Assembly: GCA_019359595.1 (NCBI GenBank)
Contig: JAHHGZ010000035.1
Coordinates: 1 to 64,000 of the forward strand
Origin: Cyanomargarita calcarea GSE-NOS-MK-12-04C
Lineage (GTDB): Bacteria; Cyanobacteriota; Cyanobacteriia; Cyanobacteriales; Nostocaceae
Reading direction: 5' to 3'
DNA length: 64,000 nt
Shown here: positions 17,388-28,316 of the stretch, in pieces
Position numbering within the stretch: the first letter of the stretch is position 1
Layout of the letters: each line of letters begins with the position of its first letter
Made by a program: the position numbers and the translations under genes
Notes under the pieces: generated by a model
Seen by the model: only the letters and a program-made list of their open reading frames with translations
Database searches by the model: none
Told to the model about the DNA's origin: nothing

Positions 17388-17942
17388 TTAAGAAGCGATC
17401 GCCAACTCCAGTTCGGTAGTGACTTCTTCAAGGGACTGATTACCATTAACTTTTAGCAACTTCTGCTGCTCGTGGTAATGATTAATCAAGGGTGCTGTTT
17501 CAAAACGGTAGACTTCCAAGCGACGGCGAATCACGTCTTCTGAATCATCTTTCCGTCCGCGTGCTAGCAACCGCGCCACTACGACATCATCTGGTACTTC
17601 TAGGCTGACTACCATTTCACCAGACTGGTCTAGTTTCACCAGTAATTTCTCAAGAAAAACAGCTTGGTTAACAGTGCGAGGAAAGCCATCCAAAATCCAA
17701 CCGTGCTGGGCATCAGGTTGATTTAGGCGCTCCTGCACCATCTCCTGCACAAGAATATCTGGAACCAATTCACCGCGATCCATATAACTTTGAGCTTTAA
17801 TACCCAAAGGGGTTTGGTCTTGCAGTGCTTGCCGCAATATCTCACCTGTGGAAATATGGGGAATATTCAAATGTTCCGCTAAGGCTTTAGCTTGAGTTCC
17901 TTTACCAGCTCCAGGCGGTCCCAAGAAGATTAATCGTGTCAC
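17388..17942 (-). CDS. adk: Adenylate kinase
   Basis: It balances AMP, ADP and ATP. The 184-residue product has the P-loop GPPGAGKGTQAK (8-19), the AMP-binding region HISTGEILRQ, the GFPRTVNQA motif and a short LID (RGRKDDSEDVIRRRLEVYR) without zinc cysteines, so it is the short bacterial type. It begins 2 bases after the secY stop codon, so it is surely co-transcribed with secY. Confidence 0.97.
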   Translation of the reverse strand: MTRLIFLGPPGAGKGTQAKALAEHLNIPHISTGEILRQALQDQTPLGIKAQSYMDRGELVPDILVQEMVQERLNQPDAQHGWILDGFPRTVNQAVFLEKLLVKLDQSGEMVVSLEVPDDVVVARLLARGRKDDSEDVIRRRLEVYRFETAPLINHYHEQQKLLKVNGNQSLEEVTTELELAIAS

Positions 17943-17944
17943 TA

Positions 17945-19255
17945 TTACTTCACCATTCCTTCGTAGCGTTGAGAAATCACATAAGTTTGGATTTGTCTTG
18001 CCGTCTCAATCGCCACACCGACCAGAATCAACAATGAGGTAGCGCCTATACCTTTAAAGGTTGGCACAGACAAAGCACTTTCAACTGCGGTAGGGACAAT
18101 AGCAATCAAGCCCAAAAAGATTGCACCCAAAAAAGTCAGTCGATTCGTGACCCGCTCAATATACTCAGTAGTTGCTTTCCCCGGACGAATCCCAGGGATA
18201 CTAGAACCCATTTTCTTTAAGTTCTGCGCCACATCCACTGGGTTGAGAATCAACGAAGAATAGAAGTAGCTGAAGAAAACGATGGCAACTAGGGAAACCA
18301 GTGCGTATACCCAAGACCCTGAACCCACAGGACTGAGATAAGTACTGACGAAATTCGCTACATCAGCATTTTTAGTTACCTGAGCAATCAAACCGGGCAA
18401 GCTGAGGATAGCAGTAGCAAAAATAATTGGCATTACCCCACCTTGGTTGAGTCGCAAGGGTAGGAAACTACGTTGCTCTGCCAAAACTCGGCGACCGACT
18501 TGACGGCGGGCACTAATGATCGGGATGCGACGCATTCCTTCTTGAACAAACACAATCCCAACAATGGTGGCGATAAACAGTAGCAATAATACAATTACGC
18601 GACCCACTGCTTCCCGATTTCCTGTTTGCACAAAATCGAGGGTGTCACCCAAGGCTTTTGGCAGTGTTGCGACAATGTTGACAAAAATCAACAAAGATGC
18701 ACCATTACCAATACCCCGTTCTGTAATCAGTTCCGATGCCCACATCACGAACATTGAACCAGCTACCAGAGCGATCGCCGTTTGAGCGACAAAAATAGGT
18801 CCATAATTATAGGCATAGGGTCTTAGCAAGAATGCCGCCAAGAAGATACTTTGAATAATCCCCCAACCCAAAGACACATAACGTGTATATTGAGAAATTT
18901 TCCGCCGTCCCGCCTCGCCTTCATTTTTCTGTAAATTTTCTAAAAATGGGATCGCTGCAGTCAGTAATTGGATAATAATCGAAGCATTGATATAAGGCAA
19001 AATACCTAAAGCAAAGACTCCCACTGCAGAAAGTCCGCCTCCAGAAAAAATATCCAAAAAGCTCAGTATCTGGTTACTATTTTGGAGGGCTGCGCCAAAA
19101 GCTTCTCGATTAATTCCGGGAATGGGCACGTGGATGCCCAGACGAATCAAAATTAAAATACCGATGGTGACAAGCAGCCGACCTCTAAGTCCAGCTGCTT
19201 GCGCCATCTGCATAAAAGTTTCTTGAGCCGTTGGGGCTTTATCTCGACTGATCAT
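17945..19255 (-). CDS. secY: Preprotein translocase subunit SecY
   Basis: SecY is the channel of the Sec translocon in the plasma and thylakoid membranes. The 436-residue product has about ten membrane segments, starting with LLVTIGILILIRLGIHVPIPGI, here only part quoted: IRLGIHVPIPG. Also seen are GGGLSAVGVFALGILPYINA and the cytosolic loop with RRIPIISARRQVG. It is followed by adk after 2 bases and preceded by rplO, the standard order. Confidence 0.98.
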   Translation of the reverse strand: MISRDKAPTAQETFMQMAQAAGLRGRLLVTIGILILIRLGIHVPIPGINREAFGAALQNSNQILSFLDIFSGGGLSAVGVFALGILPYINASIIIQLLTAAIPFLENLQKNEGEAGRRKISQYTRYVSLGWGIIQSIFLAAFLLRPYAYNYGPIFVAQTAIALVAGSMFVMWASELITERGIGNGASLLIFVNIVATLPKALGDTLDFVQTGNREAVGRVIVLLLLFIATIVGIVFVQEGMRRIPIISARRQVGRRVLAEQRSFLPLRLNQGGVMPIIFATAILSLPGLIAQVTKNADVANFVSTYLSPVGSGSWVYALVSLVAIVFFSYFYSSLILNPVDVAQNLKKMGSSIPGIRPGKATTEYIERVTNRLTFLGAIFLGLIAIVPTAVESALSVPTFKGIGATSLLILVGVAIETARQIQTYVISQRYEGMVK

Positions 19256-19306
19256 AAAGGGCTACCTTGAGAGTGAGGGGGGACGGCAGCATATGGGAGC
19301 AGGGGT

Positions 19307-19753
19307 TTACCCTACAACTTCACAACTCCCACCAGCTGCCTCAATTTTGGTTTTTGCTGATTGTGTGAAAGCTGCTGCTTTGACATTGAGCGCAACGCCC
19401 AATTCCCCATTACCTAAAATTTTCAGTGGGTGTTTGCCAGCGGTAAGAATACCGACTTCCTTTAAGGATTGCAAAGTTACCTCTGTGTTGGCGGGGAGAG
19501 AAGCGAGCTTTTCTACATTAATCGTAGTGTAATTTTTACGGTTAATGACGGGAAAGCCCTTCAACTTGGGTATCCGACGGTACAACGGCTGTTGACCACC
19601 CTCAAACCCAGGTCTGGTACCGCTACCAGAACGAGATTTTTGACCCCGCATACCTAGACCGGCACTGGCACCTTGACCTGCGGCAATACCGCGTCCTACA
19701 CGTTTGCGGCGTTTTTTCGAGCCTTTTTGTGGCTTAAGATCGTTTAGTCTCAT
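19307..19753 (-). CDS. rplO: 50S ribosomal protein L15
   Basis: 148 residues with the glycine-rich N terminus [20 protein letters not shown] and the conserved [20 protein letters not shown]. It binds 23S rRNA late in assembly. It follows rpsE directly: rpmD (L30), which lies between them in many bacteria, is absent, as is usual in cyanobacteria. Confidence 0.97.
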   Translation of the reverse strand: MRLNDLKPQKGSKKRRKRVGRGIAAGQGASAGLGMRGQKSRSGSGTRPGFEGGQQPLYRRIPKLKGFPVINRKNYTTINVEKLASLPANTEVTLQSLKEVGILTAGKHPLKILGNGELGVALNVKAAAFTQSAKTKIEAAGGSCEVVG

Positions 19754-19865
19754 AAGTGAAACTTTATTGGTTGTTGGTTGTCTTTTGTTAATTGTTAGTC
19801 GTTAGTTGTTAATTGTTAGTTGTTAACTGTCAACCAATAACCACTAACCAAGAACAAATAACTAC

Positions 19866-20393
19866 TTAGATGTAAAGATTTTCTACAGGAATGCCTCGGT
19901 CTTCAGCTACTTCAGCGAAGGTTCGCAGGGTAGATAAAGCATTGACTGCGGCTCTAGCATTGTTCAGTGGATTGTTGGAACCGAGTTGTTTTGCCAGGAC
20001 GTTCCGAACACCTGCCAACTCTAATACTGTCCGGACAGCACCACCGGCAATTACACCAGTACCTGGGGCTGCTGGGCGCATCATCACCTTAGCGCCGCCA
20101 CCTGTACCGTTAATGGGGTGGGGAATGGAGTTCCCTTTATTAATAGGCACATCAATCAGATGTTTTTTGCCGTCGGCTACGCCTTTTTTGACAGCACCAA
20201 TTACATCTGAGGCTTTGCCTACACCAACACCAACTTGACCGCGTTCGTTACCAACAACGACAATGGCACGGAAGCTAAGTTTTTTACCACCCTTAACAAC
20301 CTTGCTCACCCGTCGAATTTGGATCACGCGCTCTTGCCAGGTAGTTTCTTCCTTTTTGGCGCGTTTTGTTCTGCTTTTTCTCTCAGTTGCCAT
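19866..20393 (-). CDS. rpsE: 30S ribosomal protein S5
   Basis: 175 residues with the S5 double-stranded-RNA-binding region ([20 protein letters not shown]) and the C-terminal domain ([19 protein letters not shown]). S5 helps decoding fidelity and mRNA unwinding at the entry site. It lies between rplR and rplO, with STRR-filled gaps on both sides. Confidence 0.97.
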   Translation of the reverse strand: MATERKSRTKRAKKEETTWQERVIQIRRVSKVVKGGKKLSFRAIVVVGNERGQVGVGVGKASDVIGAVKKGVADGKKHLIDVPINKGNSIPHPINGTGGGAKVMMRPAAPGTGVIAGGAVRTVLELAGVRNVLAKQLGSNNPLNNARAAVNALSTLRTFAEVAEDRGIPVENLYI

Positions 20394-20514
20394 AAATCAA
20401 TGTCCTTTGCCATTTGAATCAATCTCATTTGTCTTTCGTCTTCTGTCTAAAGTCATTTGCGTTATTTCCAATGACGCTCTGACGCTCTGACGCTCTAACA
20501 AATGACCAATGACT

Positions 20515-20877
20515 TTAAAAATCTAAACCAGCTTCCCGTGCAGCTTCAGCTAGTGCTTTGACACGACCGTGATAAAGGTTACCACCGCGATCGAAGACGA
20601 TCTTGCTGATTCCTTTTTCGAGCGATCGCGCTGCAATTAACTTGCCAACTTCTATAGAAGCTTGACAGTTAGAACCGGAACCTAATTTAGTTTTTAAATC
20701 GGGTTCTAAGCTCGAAGCTGATACCAAAGTTTGCTGCAAAGTGTCATCAATTAGCTGAACGTAAATATGCTCATTCGAGCGAAATACAGCTAACCTTGGG
20801 CGTTCTGCACAACCCTCGACCTTACCACGGATACGTCGATGGCGACGTGTTTTTGATTCTCTACGAGTAAGTTTCAT
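20515..20877 (-). CDS. rplR: 50S ribosomal protein L18
   Basis: 120 residues with a basic N terminus ([16 protein letters not shown]), the [20 protein letters not shown] strand and the C-terminal [20 protein letters not shown]. It binds 5S rRNA. It begins 2 bases after the rplF stop codon. Confidence 0.97.
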   Translation of the reverse strand: MKLTRRESKTRRHRRIRGKVEGCAERPRLAVFRSNEHIYVQLIDDTLQQTLVSASSLEPDLKTKLGSGSNCQASIEVGKLIAARSLEKGISKIVFDRGGNLYHGRVKALAEAAREAGLDF

Positions 20878-20879
20878 TT

Positions 20880-21428
20880 CTACTTCTTACCACTCTTACC
20901 AGTCTTACCAGCTTTCCGTCTTACCACTTCACCTGCATAGCGAATCCCCTTACCTTTGTAAGGTTCTGGTGGACGAACAGCACGAATTTTCGCGGCTGTA
21001 TTCCCGACTATTTCTTTGTCATAGCCGCTAACAATCACATTTAGGGTACCCTCAACAGCAAATTGAACTCCCTCTGGAGGAACAATCTGCACTTGATGGC
21101 TGTAACCCATGTTTAATATCAGGTTGCGACCTTGAAGTTGTGCCCGGTAACCAACCCCTTGAATTTCCAAGCGACGTTGAAATCCAGTGGAAACCCCTTC
21201 CACCATGTTGGCGACCAAAGTCCGGCATAAACCGTGCAATTGGCGGGATGTGCGGGTTTCATCACGACGGTTCACCGTCAAAATTTCCCCTTCTTGAGAT
21301 ACATTCACATTCGGGGGTAAAACGCGAGATAGTTCGCCTTTAGGACCTTTGACAAGTACATTTGCGCCATCAATGGTTACTTGTACTTTCGCCGGAACTG
21401 TAATTAAGCGTCTTCCAATTCGAGACAT
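20880..21428 (-). CDS. rplF: 50S ribosomal protein L6
   Basis: 182 residues with the duplicated L6 fold and the conserved C-terminal [14 protein letters not shown]. The tail is lysine-rich. It lies between rpsH and rplR and is nearly contiguous with rplR. Confidence 0.97.
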   Translation of the reverse strand: MSRIGRRLITVPAKVQVTIDGANVLVKGPKGELSRVLPPNVNVSQEGEILTVNRRDETRTSRQLHGLCRTLVANMVEGVSTGFQRRLEIQGVGYRAQLQGRNLILNMGYSHQVQIVPPEGVQFAVEGTLNVIVSGYDKEIVGNTAAKIRAVRPPEPYKGKGIRYAGEVVRRKAGKTGKSGKK

Positions 21429-21516
21429 AATTTTTTATCCTTTGTCCTGTTAAAAGTTATGAGTTATGAGTTGTATTTTTGATTCTTAACTCCCCACTCC
21501 TAACTCACGAGCTTTT

Positions 21517-21918
21517 TTACCAGACGTAGCAAAGCACTTCACCACCCAAGTTCTCACGCCGCGCTTGGCGGTCTGTCATGATTCCACTGGATGTAGAAAT
21601 TACCGCAATGCCAATACCGCCTAGTACTCGTGGCAATTCTTTTTTATTGGAGTAAACACGTAAACCGGGCTTACTGACTCGCTTTAGGGCAGTAATTAGG
21701 GGCTGACGATTTTTACCTTTGTACTTCAAGGCTATTACTAGGTTTAGTTTTATACCATCCCCAGCTTCTTCAAACTCACCAATAAAGCCTTCTTCACGTA
21801 GTACTTTAGCAATACTACGGGTCATTTTTGTCGCTGGCACTTGTGTTGTTTGGTGCCGTGCTAAGTTCGCATTGCGGATGCGCGTCAGCATATCTGCAAT
21901 TGTATCGTTTGCCGCCAT
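21517..21918 (-). CDS. rpsH: 30S ribosomal protein S8
   Basis: 133 residues starting with [20 protein letters not shown] and ending in the conserved [16 protein letters not shown]8 organises the central domain of 16S rRNA. It follows rplE after 20 bases; rpsN (S14), which sits between them in many bacteria, is not here. Confidence 0.97.
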   Translation of the reverse strand: MAANDTIADMLTRIRNANLARHQTTQVPATKMTRSIAKVLREEGFIGEFEEAGDGIKLNLVIALKYKGKNRQPLITALKRVSKPGLRVYSNKKELPRVLGGIGIAVISTSSGIMTDRQARRENLGGEVLCYVW

Positions 21919-21938
21919 CGTTCCCTCTTTAGATGAAA

Positions 21939-22487
21939 TTAATTATCCCGAAAGGGCATTCCCATTTCTTTTAGTAAGGCGCGACCCTCTTCGTCGTTTC
22001 TCGCTGTGGTAACAATTGAAATATCCATACCACGAACCTGGTCGATGCTATCGTACTCGACCTCTGGAAAAATTAGCTGTTCTCTGACGCCGAGGGTATA
22101 GTTACCGCGACCATCAAAGCTTTTAGGGCTAACACCGCGAAAGTCACGAATTCTGGGTAGCGTCAGGCTAATCAGTCTGTCAACAAAGGCGTACATCCGT
22201 TCGCCCCGAAGAGTGACCATGATCCCAACAGGCATCCCTTCCCGAATTTTAAAGCCTGCGATCGCTTTCTTTGCTCTGGTAACTACAGGTTTTTGACCGG
22301 TAATCAGGGCAATTTCGCTCAAAGACGCTTCCAGTGCTTTGGCATTGGTAGCTGCTTCTCCCAAACCTCGGTTGATAGTAACCTTGATCAACTTCGGAGC
22401 TTGATGAACGTTTGTGTACTGAAACTGACTCATCAACTTGGGAACAATTGTCTCTTGGTATAAACTTTTAAGTCTTGTAGCAGGCAT
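21939..22487 (-). CDS. rplE: 50S ribosomal protein L5
   Basis: 182 residues with [20 protein letters not shown] at the start, [20 protein letters not shown] and the C-terminal [14 protein letters not shown]5 binds 5S rRNA and contacts the small subunit head. It lies between rplX and rpsH. Confidence 0.97.
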   Translation of the reverse strand: MPATRLKSLYQETIVPKLMSQFQYTNVHQAPKLIKVTINRGLGEAATNAKALEASLSEIALITGQKPVVTRAKKAIAGFKIREGMPVGIMVTLRGERMYAFVDRLISLTLPRIRDFRGVSPKSFDGRGNYTLGVREQLIFPEVEYDSIDQVRGMDISIVTTARNDEEGRALLKEMGMPFRDN

Positions 22488-22596
22488 ACTTATTTGTCCT
22501 TGATGACCCCTGGGCTTGGTCAGGGAAGAAAAAGTTATGAGTTATGAGTTATGAGTTAATTTTTTCACTTTTGAATTCTTAACTCCTAACTCCCAA

Positions 22597-22947
22597 CTAT
22601 TTATCGAGAATTTCACCAGTTTTCTTGAGCATCCGCACCTTTTTACCTTCGGCGGTTGTGGTGTAGCAGATGCGACTGGCGACGTTTTGCTTTGTGGAAT
22701 AAAGCATGACGTTAGAGCTATGAATCGGGGCTTCTTGGGTAACAATTTTACCCGATTCACCTTCTTGCTGGGGTTTGACGTGCTTCGTTTTAATGTTGAC
22801 GCCTTTGACTACGACTTGACTAAGTTGGGGAAGGGCCTTGACAATTTCACCAACTTTGCCTTTATCTTTGCCGGCAATTACTTGCACGGTGTCGCCCATT
22901 TTGACGTGCATTCTGTGGAAGACTTTAGGTAGAGGTTTTTTCGCCAT
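22597..22947 (-). CDS. rplX: 50S ribosomal protein L24
   Basis: 116 residues with the KOW motif ([20 protein letters not shown]), the [18 protein letters not shown] segment and a basic tail. It is an assembly initiator of the large subunit. Its ATG overlaps the rplN stop codon by one base (TAATG), so the two are coupled. Confidence 0.97.
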   Translation of the reverse strand: MAKKPLPKVFHRMHVKMGDTVQVIAGKDKGKVGEIVKALPQLSQVVVKGVNIKTKHVKPQQEGESGKIVTQEAPIHSSNVMLYSTKQNVASRICYTTTAEGKKVRMLKKTGEILDK

Positions 22948-23321
22948 TACAGCACCTCCGGAGCCAGAGAAACGATTTTTGTAAAGTTTTTCTCGCGCAA
23001 TTCCCGTGCAACTGGACCAAATACCCGTGTGCCTCTGGGGTTGCCGTCTTTGTTAATAATAACTGCAGCGTTATCGTCAAAACGGATACTCATACCAGTG
23101 TCGCGACGCATTCCTTTGCGGGTACGGACAATCACCGCTTCCACAACATCAGACTTTTTCACAGGCATATTGGGAATAGCATCTTTGACAACAGCAATAA
23201 TTTTATCGCCGACGTGACCGTAACGGCGGTTGCCTCCGCCTCCGCCTAAAACGCGGATGCACATTAATTTACGCGCACCGCTGTTATCAGCGACATTAAG
23301 ATAGGTTTGTTGTTGAATCAC
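22947..23321 (-). CDS. rplN: 50S ribosomal protein L14
   Basis: 124 residues starting [20 protein letters not shown], with the conserved [15 protein letters not shown] and [15 protein letters not shown]14 forms an intersubunit bridge. It follows rpsQ and is coupled to rplX. Confidence 0.98.
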   Translation of the reverse strand: MIQQQTYLNVADNSGARKLMCIRVLGGGGGNRRYGHVGDKIIAVVKDAIPNMPVKKSDVVEAVIVRTRKGMRRDTGMSIRFDDNAAVIINKDGNPRGTRVFGPVARELREKNFTKIVSLAPEVL

Positions 23322-23367
23322 TGGTTATCTCCCGATTGGTTGCTAGATAACTAACAACTGTTAATTT

Positions 23368-23619
23368 CTAGGTAGTAGGTTTAACTGTCAGAATTTCTGT
23401 GATTTGCCAGTGCTTGCTTTTGCTCAGGGGTCGAGTTTCCTGAATGCGAACGCGATCGCCCACTTTGCACTTATTTTCTTCATCGTGGACTTTGTACCGC
23501 TGAGTCCGAACCACAATCTTGCCGTATTTCGGGTGGGGAGCGCGGTTTTCGATGGCGACTATCACCGTTTTTTGCATTTTGTCGCTGACAACAAAGCCAA
23601 CTCGTTCTTTAACTGCCAT
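23368..23619 (-). CDS. rpsQ: 30S ribosomal protein S17
   Basis: 83 residues, an OB-fold protein with [40 protein letters not shown] and [18 protein letters not shown]. It binds 16S rRNA early in assembly. It lies between rpmC and rplN. Confidence 0.97.
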   Translation of the reverse strand: MAVKERVGFVVSDKMQKTVIVAIENRAPHPKYGKIVVRTQRYKVHDEENKCKVGDRVRIQETRPLSKSKHWQITEILTVKPTT

Positions 23620-23676
23620 AATCTCCTTTCTATTTAAGTTATGAGTTATGAATTCTCCTCTTTTAACTCAATACTC

Positions 23677-23892
23677 CTAACTCTCGTTTACTGTTGCTCT
23701 TTTTCTTTCTGACTCTACCGTCATCAATTGAGATAAACGGTGTCTGGCATGTTTGAACTGGTGAGGCTTATCTAGTTGTCTAGTTGCATTTTGCAAGCGC
23801 AACTGAAATAACTGCTTTTTAACGGCAAGAATTTCCTCAACCAGTTTCTCGTCAGTCAGTTCTCTTGCTTCTGAAATTTTGGGAAGTGGCAT
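23677..23892 (-). CDS. rpmC: 50S ribosomal protein L29
   Basis: 71 residues of two helices: the first with [20 protein letters not shown] and the second with [20 protein letters not shown]29 lies at the tunnel exit. It starts 3 bases after the rplP stop codon. Confidence 0.96.
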   Translation of the reverse strand: MPLPKISEARELTDEKLVEEILAVKKQLFQLRLQNATRQLDKPHQFKHARHRLSQLMTVESERKRATVNES

Positions 23893-23895
23893 AAC

Positions 23896-24327
23896 CTACT
23901 CCAACTCCTCGGGTTCCTGGTCGGAACGTAAAATGAACTTAGTTTTAATTGGTAGCTTGGTGTCAGCTAAACGCATCGCTTCACGAGCAATTTCTTCAGT
24001 TACACCACCGATTTCAAACAATATCCGCCCCGGCTTAACCACAGCTACCCAAAACTCTGGTGAACCTTTACCAGAACCCATCCGGGTTTCTGCAGGACGC
24101 ATCGTTACAGGTTTGTCTGGGAAAATACGAATCCAGATTTTACCACCCCGGCGGATATAACGGGTCATTGCTCGTCGAGAAGCTTCAATTTGACGGGCGG
24201 TAATCCATGCCGGTTCTTGAGCTTGGAGGGCAAATTCACCAAAATTAAAGGTGCTACCACGTGTCGCTACACCAGACATCCGCCCACGTTGTTGTTTGCG
24301 GAATTTAGTTCTTCTTGGACTTAACAT
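23896..24327 (-). CDS. rplP: 50S ribosomal protein L16
   Basis: 143 residues starting [20 protein letters not shown], with [20 protein letters not shown] and [21 protein letters not shown]16 helps organise the A site and peptidyl-transferase centre. It follows rpsC across an STRR-filled 170-base gap. Confidence 0.98.
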   Translation of the reverse strand: MLSPRRTKFRKQQRGRMSGVATRGSTFNFGEFALQAQEPAWITARQIEASRRAMTRYIRRGGKIWIRIFPDKPVTMRPAETRMGSGKGSPEFWVAVVKPGRILFEIGGVTEEIAREAMRLADTKLPIKTKFILRSDQEPEELE

Positions 24328-24329
24328 AA

Positions 24330-24497
24330 TTTGTCACTTGTCATTTGTTAGTTGTTGGCTGTTAGTTGTTGGTTGTTAATTGTTGGCTGTTAGTTGTTGG
24401 TTGTTAATTGTTGGTTGTTAGTTGTTACCACTAACTACTAACCACTAACTACTAACCACTAACTACTAACCACTAACCACTAACCACTAACCACTAA
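24330..24497. repeat. STRR tract between rpsC and rplP
   Basis: About ten TTGTTAG/TTGTTGG units are followed by about nine ACTAACC/ACTAACT units in the opposite sense. The two halves are near-complementary, so a read-through transcript could form a long stem between the rpsC and rplP cistrons. Confidence 0.9.
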
Positions 24498-25280
24498 CTA
24501 TCCTTCATTTGAACGGTCTTCAAACTGTTGACGACGGCGTTGTTGATTGCGACGGCGGGGTTCGCGATCGCGATCGCCACGTTCGCGTTCCCGCTCCCGT
24601 GCTTGTGGTGGTGGAGCAATTGGTTCCTGTCCGGGAATAATTTCTCCCTTAAATACCCACACCTTAATGCCAAGAATGCCGTAAACCGTTTTGGCGGTGC
24701 AGCAAGAGTAATCAATATCAGCCCGCAAGGTATGCAAAGGCACTCTACCTTCACGAGTCCACTCTGTCCGGGCAATTTCTGCACCATTCAGACGACCGCC
24801 GACTTGAACTTTGATGCCTTGAACGCCAGCGCGTTGGGCACGTTGAATTGCTTGGCGCACCACCCGACGGAAGGAAACACGACGTTCCAACTGCTGGGCA
24901 ATATATTCAGCAATCAAAAATGCATCAGCATCAACTCGTTGAACTTCAACTACGTTGATCCGAATTTGGCGATTGCCACCCAACAATTCTTGAAGTCCGG
25001 TTCGTAAAGATTCAATACCTTGTCCGCCCCGACCCACTACCACACCAGGTCTAGCTGTGCGGACTTCTAGGTCAATTTGGTCTGCTTTACGTTCAATCCG
25101 GACTTCGGAAATCCCGGCGTTATTTTGAGCCAATCTACCCAGTTTTCTTTCAATATAACCACGTAGTTTGTAGTCTTCTTGTAAAAGTTCTGGATAGCGC
25201 TCGGGAACTGCAAACCACCGCGATTGATGCTCTTGAGTAATTCCGAGGCGAAAACCTACTGGATGTATCTTCTGTCCCAC
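24498..25280 (-). CDS. rpsC: 30S ribosomal protein S3
   Basis: Starting at GTG 25280 the product is 260 residues and begins (V/M)[13 protein letters not shown], the universal S3 start; AGAGGA lies 9 bases upstream of it. A frame 12 codons longer exists but adds a non-conserved leader. The KH domain (about 40-105; [13 protein letters not shown]) and the C domain with [20 protein letters not shown] are normal. The C-terminal 40 residues are a highly charged Arg/Glu/Gln tail, longer than in E. coli S3. S3 forms the mRNA entry tunnel. Confidence 0.95.
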   Translation of the reverse strand: MGQKIHPVGFRLGITQEHQSRWFAVPERYPELLQEDYKLRGYIERKLGRLAQNNAGISEVRIERKADQIDLEVRTARPGVVVGRGGQGIESLRTGLQELLGGNRQIRINVVEVQRVDADAFLIAEYIAQQLERRVSFRRVVRQAIQRAQRAGVQGIKVQVGGRLNGAEIARTEWTREGRVPLHTLRADIDYSCCTAKTVYGILGIKVWVFKGEIIPGQEPIAPPPQARERERERGDRDREPRRRNQQRRRQQFEDRSNEG

Positions 25281-25334
25281 TACTACAAATCCTCTAAAAT
25301 TTCTTACTTTACGCAATTTTTTCTGTAAATCTGC

Positions 25335-25694
25335 TTACTTAGGGTCAGGAGCAGATTTAACAGCTACTGTGATATGACACGTTGGTTTGCGAATCTGGTA
25401 AGCTCGTCCTTGCGCTCTGGGTTGGAACCTTTTCAGCACTGGACCCTGGTCAGCGAAAGCTTGAGAGATTACAAGTTTAGTCCGATCCATTCCATTGTTA
25501 TGCTCGGCATTGGCAGCAGCGCTTCGGATTAACTTCAACACTGGTTCGCAAGCACGATAGGGCATGAATTCCAGGATAATCAGCGCTTCTCGATATGACC
25601 GTCCCCGAATTTGATCGAGGACGCGGCGCACCTTAAGGGGAGACATCCGAATAAAACGCGAACTAGCCTTAACTTCTTTAGTATCAGTAGCCAT
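25335..25694 (-). CDS. rplV: 50S ribosomal protein L22
   Basis: Starting at ATG 25694 the product is 119 residues; GGAGAAAATT precedes this ATG, while the alternative four codons upstream would place the Shine-Dalgarno inside the gene. It has [20 protein letters not shown] and the tunnel-lining hairpin region [20 protein letters not shown]. It lies between rpsS and rpsC. Confidence 0.97.
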   Translation of the reverse strand: MATDTKEVKASSRFIRMSPLKVRRVLDQIRGRSYREALIILEFMPYRACEPVLKLIRSAAANAEHNNGMDRTKLVISQAFADQGPVLKRFQPRAQGRAYQIRKPTCHITVAVKSAPDPK

Positions 25695-25783
25695 AATTTT
25701 CTCCATTTTTGTTAATAGTTACTTATTAGTAGTTAGTAGTAATTAATTCATCACTCCTAACTGCTAACACAAGAAACTTCTAA

Positions 25784-26062
25784 CTATCTCCCTGCTTTTT
25801 TATCACTTTTTCCGTGACCTCTATAGGCGCGGGTGGGGGCAAATTCGCCCAATTTATGTCCTACCATCTGCTCGCTGACAAAAACTGGAACGTGTTGGCG
25901 TCCATTGTGAACTGCGATTGTATGACCAACCATTAAAGGCAAAATTGTCGAAGCTCTTGACCAAGTTTTAATAACTTCTTTTTTGTTATTGTCGTTGAGC
26001 TTTTCAATTTTCTTGAGTAAATGATCCGCGACAAAAGGACCTTTTTTAAGAGAACGACCCAT
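25784..26062 (-). CDS. rpsS: 30S ribosomal protein S19
   Basis: 92 residues starting [20 protein letters not shown], with [20 protein letters not shown] and [18 protein letters not shown]19 is in the small subunit head. It lies between rplB and rplV. Confidence 0.98.
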   Translation of the reverse strand: MGRSLKKGPFVADHLLKKIEKLNDNNKKEVIKTWSRASTILPLMVGHTIAVHNGRQHVPVFVSEQMVGHKLGEFAPTRAYRGHGKSDKKAGR

Positions 26063-26064
26063 AA

Positions 26065-26225
26065 TTAGTTGTTGGTTGTTAGTTGCTAATTGTTAGTTGT
26101 TAGTTGTTAGCTGTTAGTTGTTAGTTGTTAGTTGTTAGCTGTTAGTTGTTAGCTGTTAGTTGTTGGTTGTTGGTTGTTTATTCCTAACTCTTAACTCCTA
26201 ACTCCTAATTCCTAACTCCTAACTA
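26065..26225. repeat. STRR tract between rplB and rpsS
   Basis: About fourteen TTGTTAG/TTGTTGG/CTGTTAG heptamers followed by CCTAACT-type units in the opposite sense; complementary halves as in the other gaps of this cluster. Confidence 0.9.
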
Positions 26226-26226
26226 T

Positions 26227-27090
26227 TTAAGACTCACGACCGCCACGACCGCGTTTAGAAGATTTCCGGCGACGGCGCACAATCAACTTACTGCTTGCTT
26301 TCTTGGGCTTCCGTGTCTTATAGCCCAAAGTCGGTTTACCCCAAGGTGTTACAGGTCCGGGTCTACCAATTGGTGCCCGACCTTCACCACCACCATGTGG
26401 GTGATCCACTGGGTTCATGACACTACCTCTGACCTTCGGACGGCGACCTTTCCAGCGATTTCTACCAGCTTTACCGGCACTCAAGTTTCGGAAATCGGTG
26501 TTACCAACTTGTCCAATTGTGGCGTAGCATTCGCGACGAATCATCCGCACTTCTCCAGAAGGCATTTTGACGGTGACGTAACCACCTTCTTTGGCGACAA
26601 CTTGAGCGCTAGCACCAGCCGCACGCACAATTTGACCGCCTCTACCGGGAGTCAATTCGAGGTTGTGAATGGTGGTACCCAAGGGAATTTTCGACAAAGG
26701 TAAAGCGTTGCCATCTTCAAATGGCGCATCTGGACCTGCAATAACTGTTGTCCCGACTTTTAAGTTGTTGGGATGCAAGATGTAACGCTTTTCACCATCT
26801 TGATAAAACAATAAGGCAATCCGGGCGTTCCGGTTGGGGTCGTATTCAATCGCTGCGACTTTGGCTGGAATGTTACGTTTATCCCGTTTAAAGTCAATTA
26901 TCCGATAAAGTTGCTTGTGTCCGCCACCCCGACGACGGCTAGTAATCCGCCCAAGATTGTTCCGACCTTTGGCACGGTGTTTGTTCTTCGTTAAGGACTT
27001 TTCCGGCTCGGTTTTAGTAATTTCCGCAAAGTCAGAGACAATAACTTGGCGAGTACTGGGTGTATAGGGACGATAAGAACGAGTACCCAT
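26227..27090 (-). CDS. rplB: 50S ribosomal protein L2
   Basis: 287 residues with [20 protein letters not shown], the peptidyl-transferase-centre region [20 protein letters not shown] and a basic C terminus. L2 is one of the most conserved ribosomal proteins and helps subunit association. It follows rplW; the 177-base gap is filled with GAGTTAGGAGTGA-type repeats and their complements. Confidence 0.98.
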   Translation of the reverse strand: MGTRSYRPYTPSTRQVIVSDFAEITKTEPEKSLTKNKHRAKGRNNLGRITSRRRGGGHKQLYRIIDFKRDKRNIPAKVAAIEYDPNRNARIALLFYQDGEKRYILHPNNLKVGTTVIAGPDAPFEDGNALPLSKIPLGTTIHNLELTPGRGGQIVRAAGASAQVVAKEGGYVTVKMPSGEVRMIRRECYATIGQVGNTDFRNLSAGKAGRNRWKGRRPKVRGSVMNPVDHPHGGGEGRAPIGRPGPVTPWGKPTLGYKTRKPKKASSKLIVRRRRKSSKRGRGGRES

Positions 27091-27267
27091 AATTAAATTT
27101 TGGATTTAGGAGTTAGGAGTGAGGAGTTAGGAGTGAGGAGTGAAGAGTGAAGAGTGGGTAGTCAAGAGTGAGGAGTGAGAAGTAAGGAATTAAATTTAAC
27201 TCCTAACTCCTAACTCATAACTCCTAACTTCTAACTTCTAACTTCTAACTTCTCGCTCCTAACTTTT

Positions 27268-27582
27268 TTACACGTCTGGGAATAGAACTTGTCTAATCTT
27301 GTTTTCGTCCCCAGTAGCCACTGTAACAATGGCTCGTTTGAATTGTGGCTTAAAACCAAGAAACCTGCCAACGCGGCGCTTTTTACGGGGTTGTTGAGCA
27401 GTATTTACCTTTACAACCTTGACATCGAACAAATTTTCAATTGCCGCTTTGATTTGCGGTTTGGTTGCCTTGGGAACTACTTCAAATGTGTATTTATTTT
27501 GCTCCATCAAGATTGTCGCTTTTTCAGTGACAATTGGACGATGGACTAAATCGGCAAGGTTACGGGGGTCAAACTTAGCCAT
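27268..27582 (-). CDS. rplW: 50S ribosomal protein L23
   Basis: 104 residues with [20 protein letters not shown] and the loop with [21 protein letters not shown]23 sits at the tunnel exit and docks trigger factor and SRP. Its start lies within the last codons of rplD (8-base overlap). Confidence 0.97.
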   Translation of the reverse strand: MAKFDPRNLADLVHRPIVTEKATILMEQNKYTFEVVPKATKPQIKAAIENLFDVKVVKVNTAQQPRKKRRVGRFLGFKPQFKRAIVTVATGDENKIRQVLFPDV

Positions 27583-28210
27583 TGTAGACCTCCTGAATTT
27601 TTTCTAATGCTGATGCTGTCACAATAATTTTGTCGGCGTGCAGCAAGTCAAAAACGTTTAGCTGGTCGGCTGCAAGTAACTTTAAGTTCTCAATGTTACG
27701 GGCTGACAAATATACATTCTGATCCCGATCTGAAACGATTAATAAAGCATTCACTTCTGGATCTGCTCCCCAACGAGCGATCGCTCCTACCAATTCTTTG
27801 GTCTTGGGACGAGTCAGCTCATTGTTAAATTCTTCGACCACAATCATATCGTCAATCCGACTGGCAAACGCTGTCCGTAATGCTAGACGACGCTCTTTGC
27901 GGTTCATCTTCACACTAAAATCTCTGGGCTTGGGTCCAAAGATGACACCACCACCACGCCATAACGGTGAACGAATGGAACCCGCACGCGCGCGACCTGT
28001 TCCTTTTTGCCGCCAAGGCTTGCGACCGCCACCTCTTACTTCGGAGCGGGTTTTTGTACTTGCGGTTCCTTGACGAGCATTGGCCATTTGCCTTACCAGC
28101 GCTCTATGTACAATCCCTACCGCTGTTTCTTCTTTCGCAACCCGCAAATCGAACGTTTTCTGTCCAACTTGCTCTCCCTGCCAATTTTTAACTACTGTCT
28201 CAAATGTCAT
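27575..28210 (-). CDS. rplD: 50S ribosomal protein L4
   Basis: 211 residues with the tunnel loop [19 protein letters not shown] followed by [19 protein letters not shown]4 lines the exit tunnel and in E. coli also represses its own operon through the S10 leader. It lies between rplC and rplW and overlaps rplW by 8 bases. Confidence 0.98.
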   Translation of the reverse strand: MTFETVVKNWQGEQVGQKTFDLRVAKEETAVGIVHRALVRQMANARQGTASTKTRSEVRGGGRKPWRQKGTGRARAGSIRSPLWRGGGVIFGPKPRDFSVKMNRKERRLALRTAFASRIDDMIVVEEFNNELTRPKTKELVGAIARWGADPEVNALLIVSDRDQNVYLSARNIENLKLLAADQLNVFDLLHADKIIVTASALEKIQEVYNG

Positions 28211-28316
28211 TTGTCTTTTAATCCTTTGTTGGTTGTTAGTTGTTACTTGATAGTTGTTAGTTGTTGGTTGTTAGTTCTTAACCACTAACCATTAACCACC
28301 AACCAATAACCACTAA

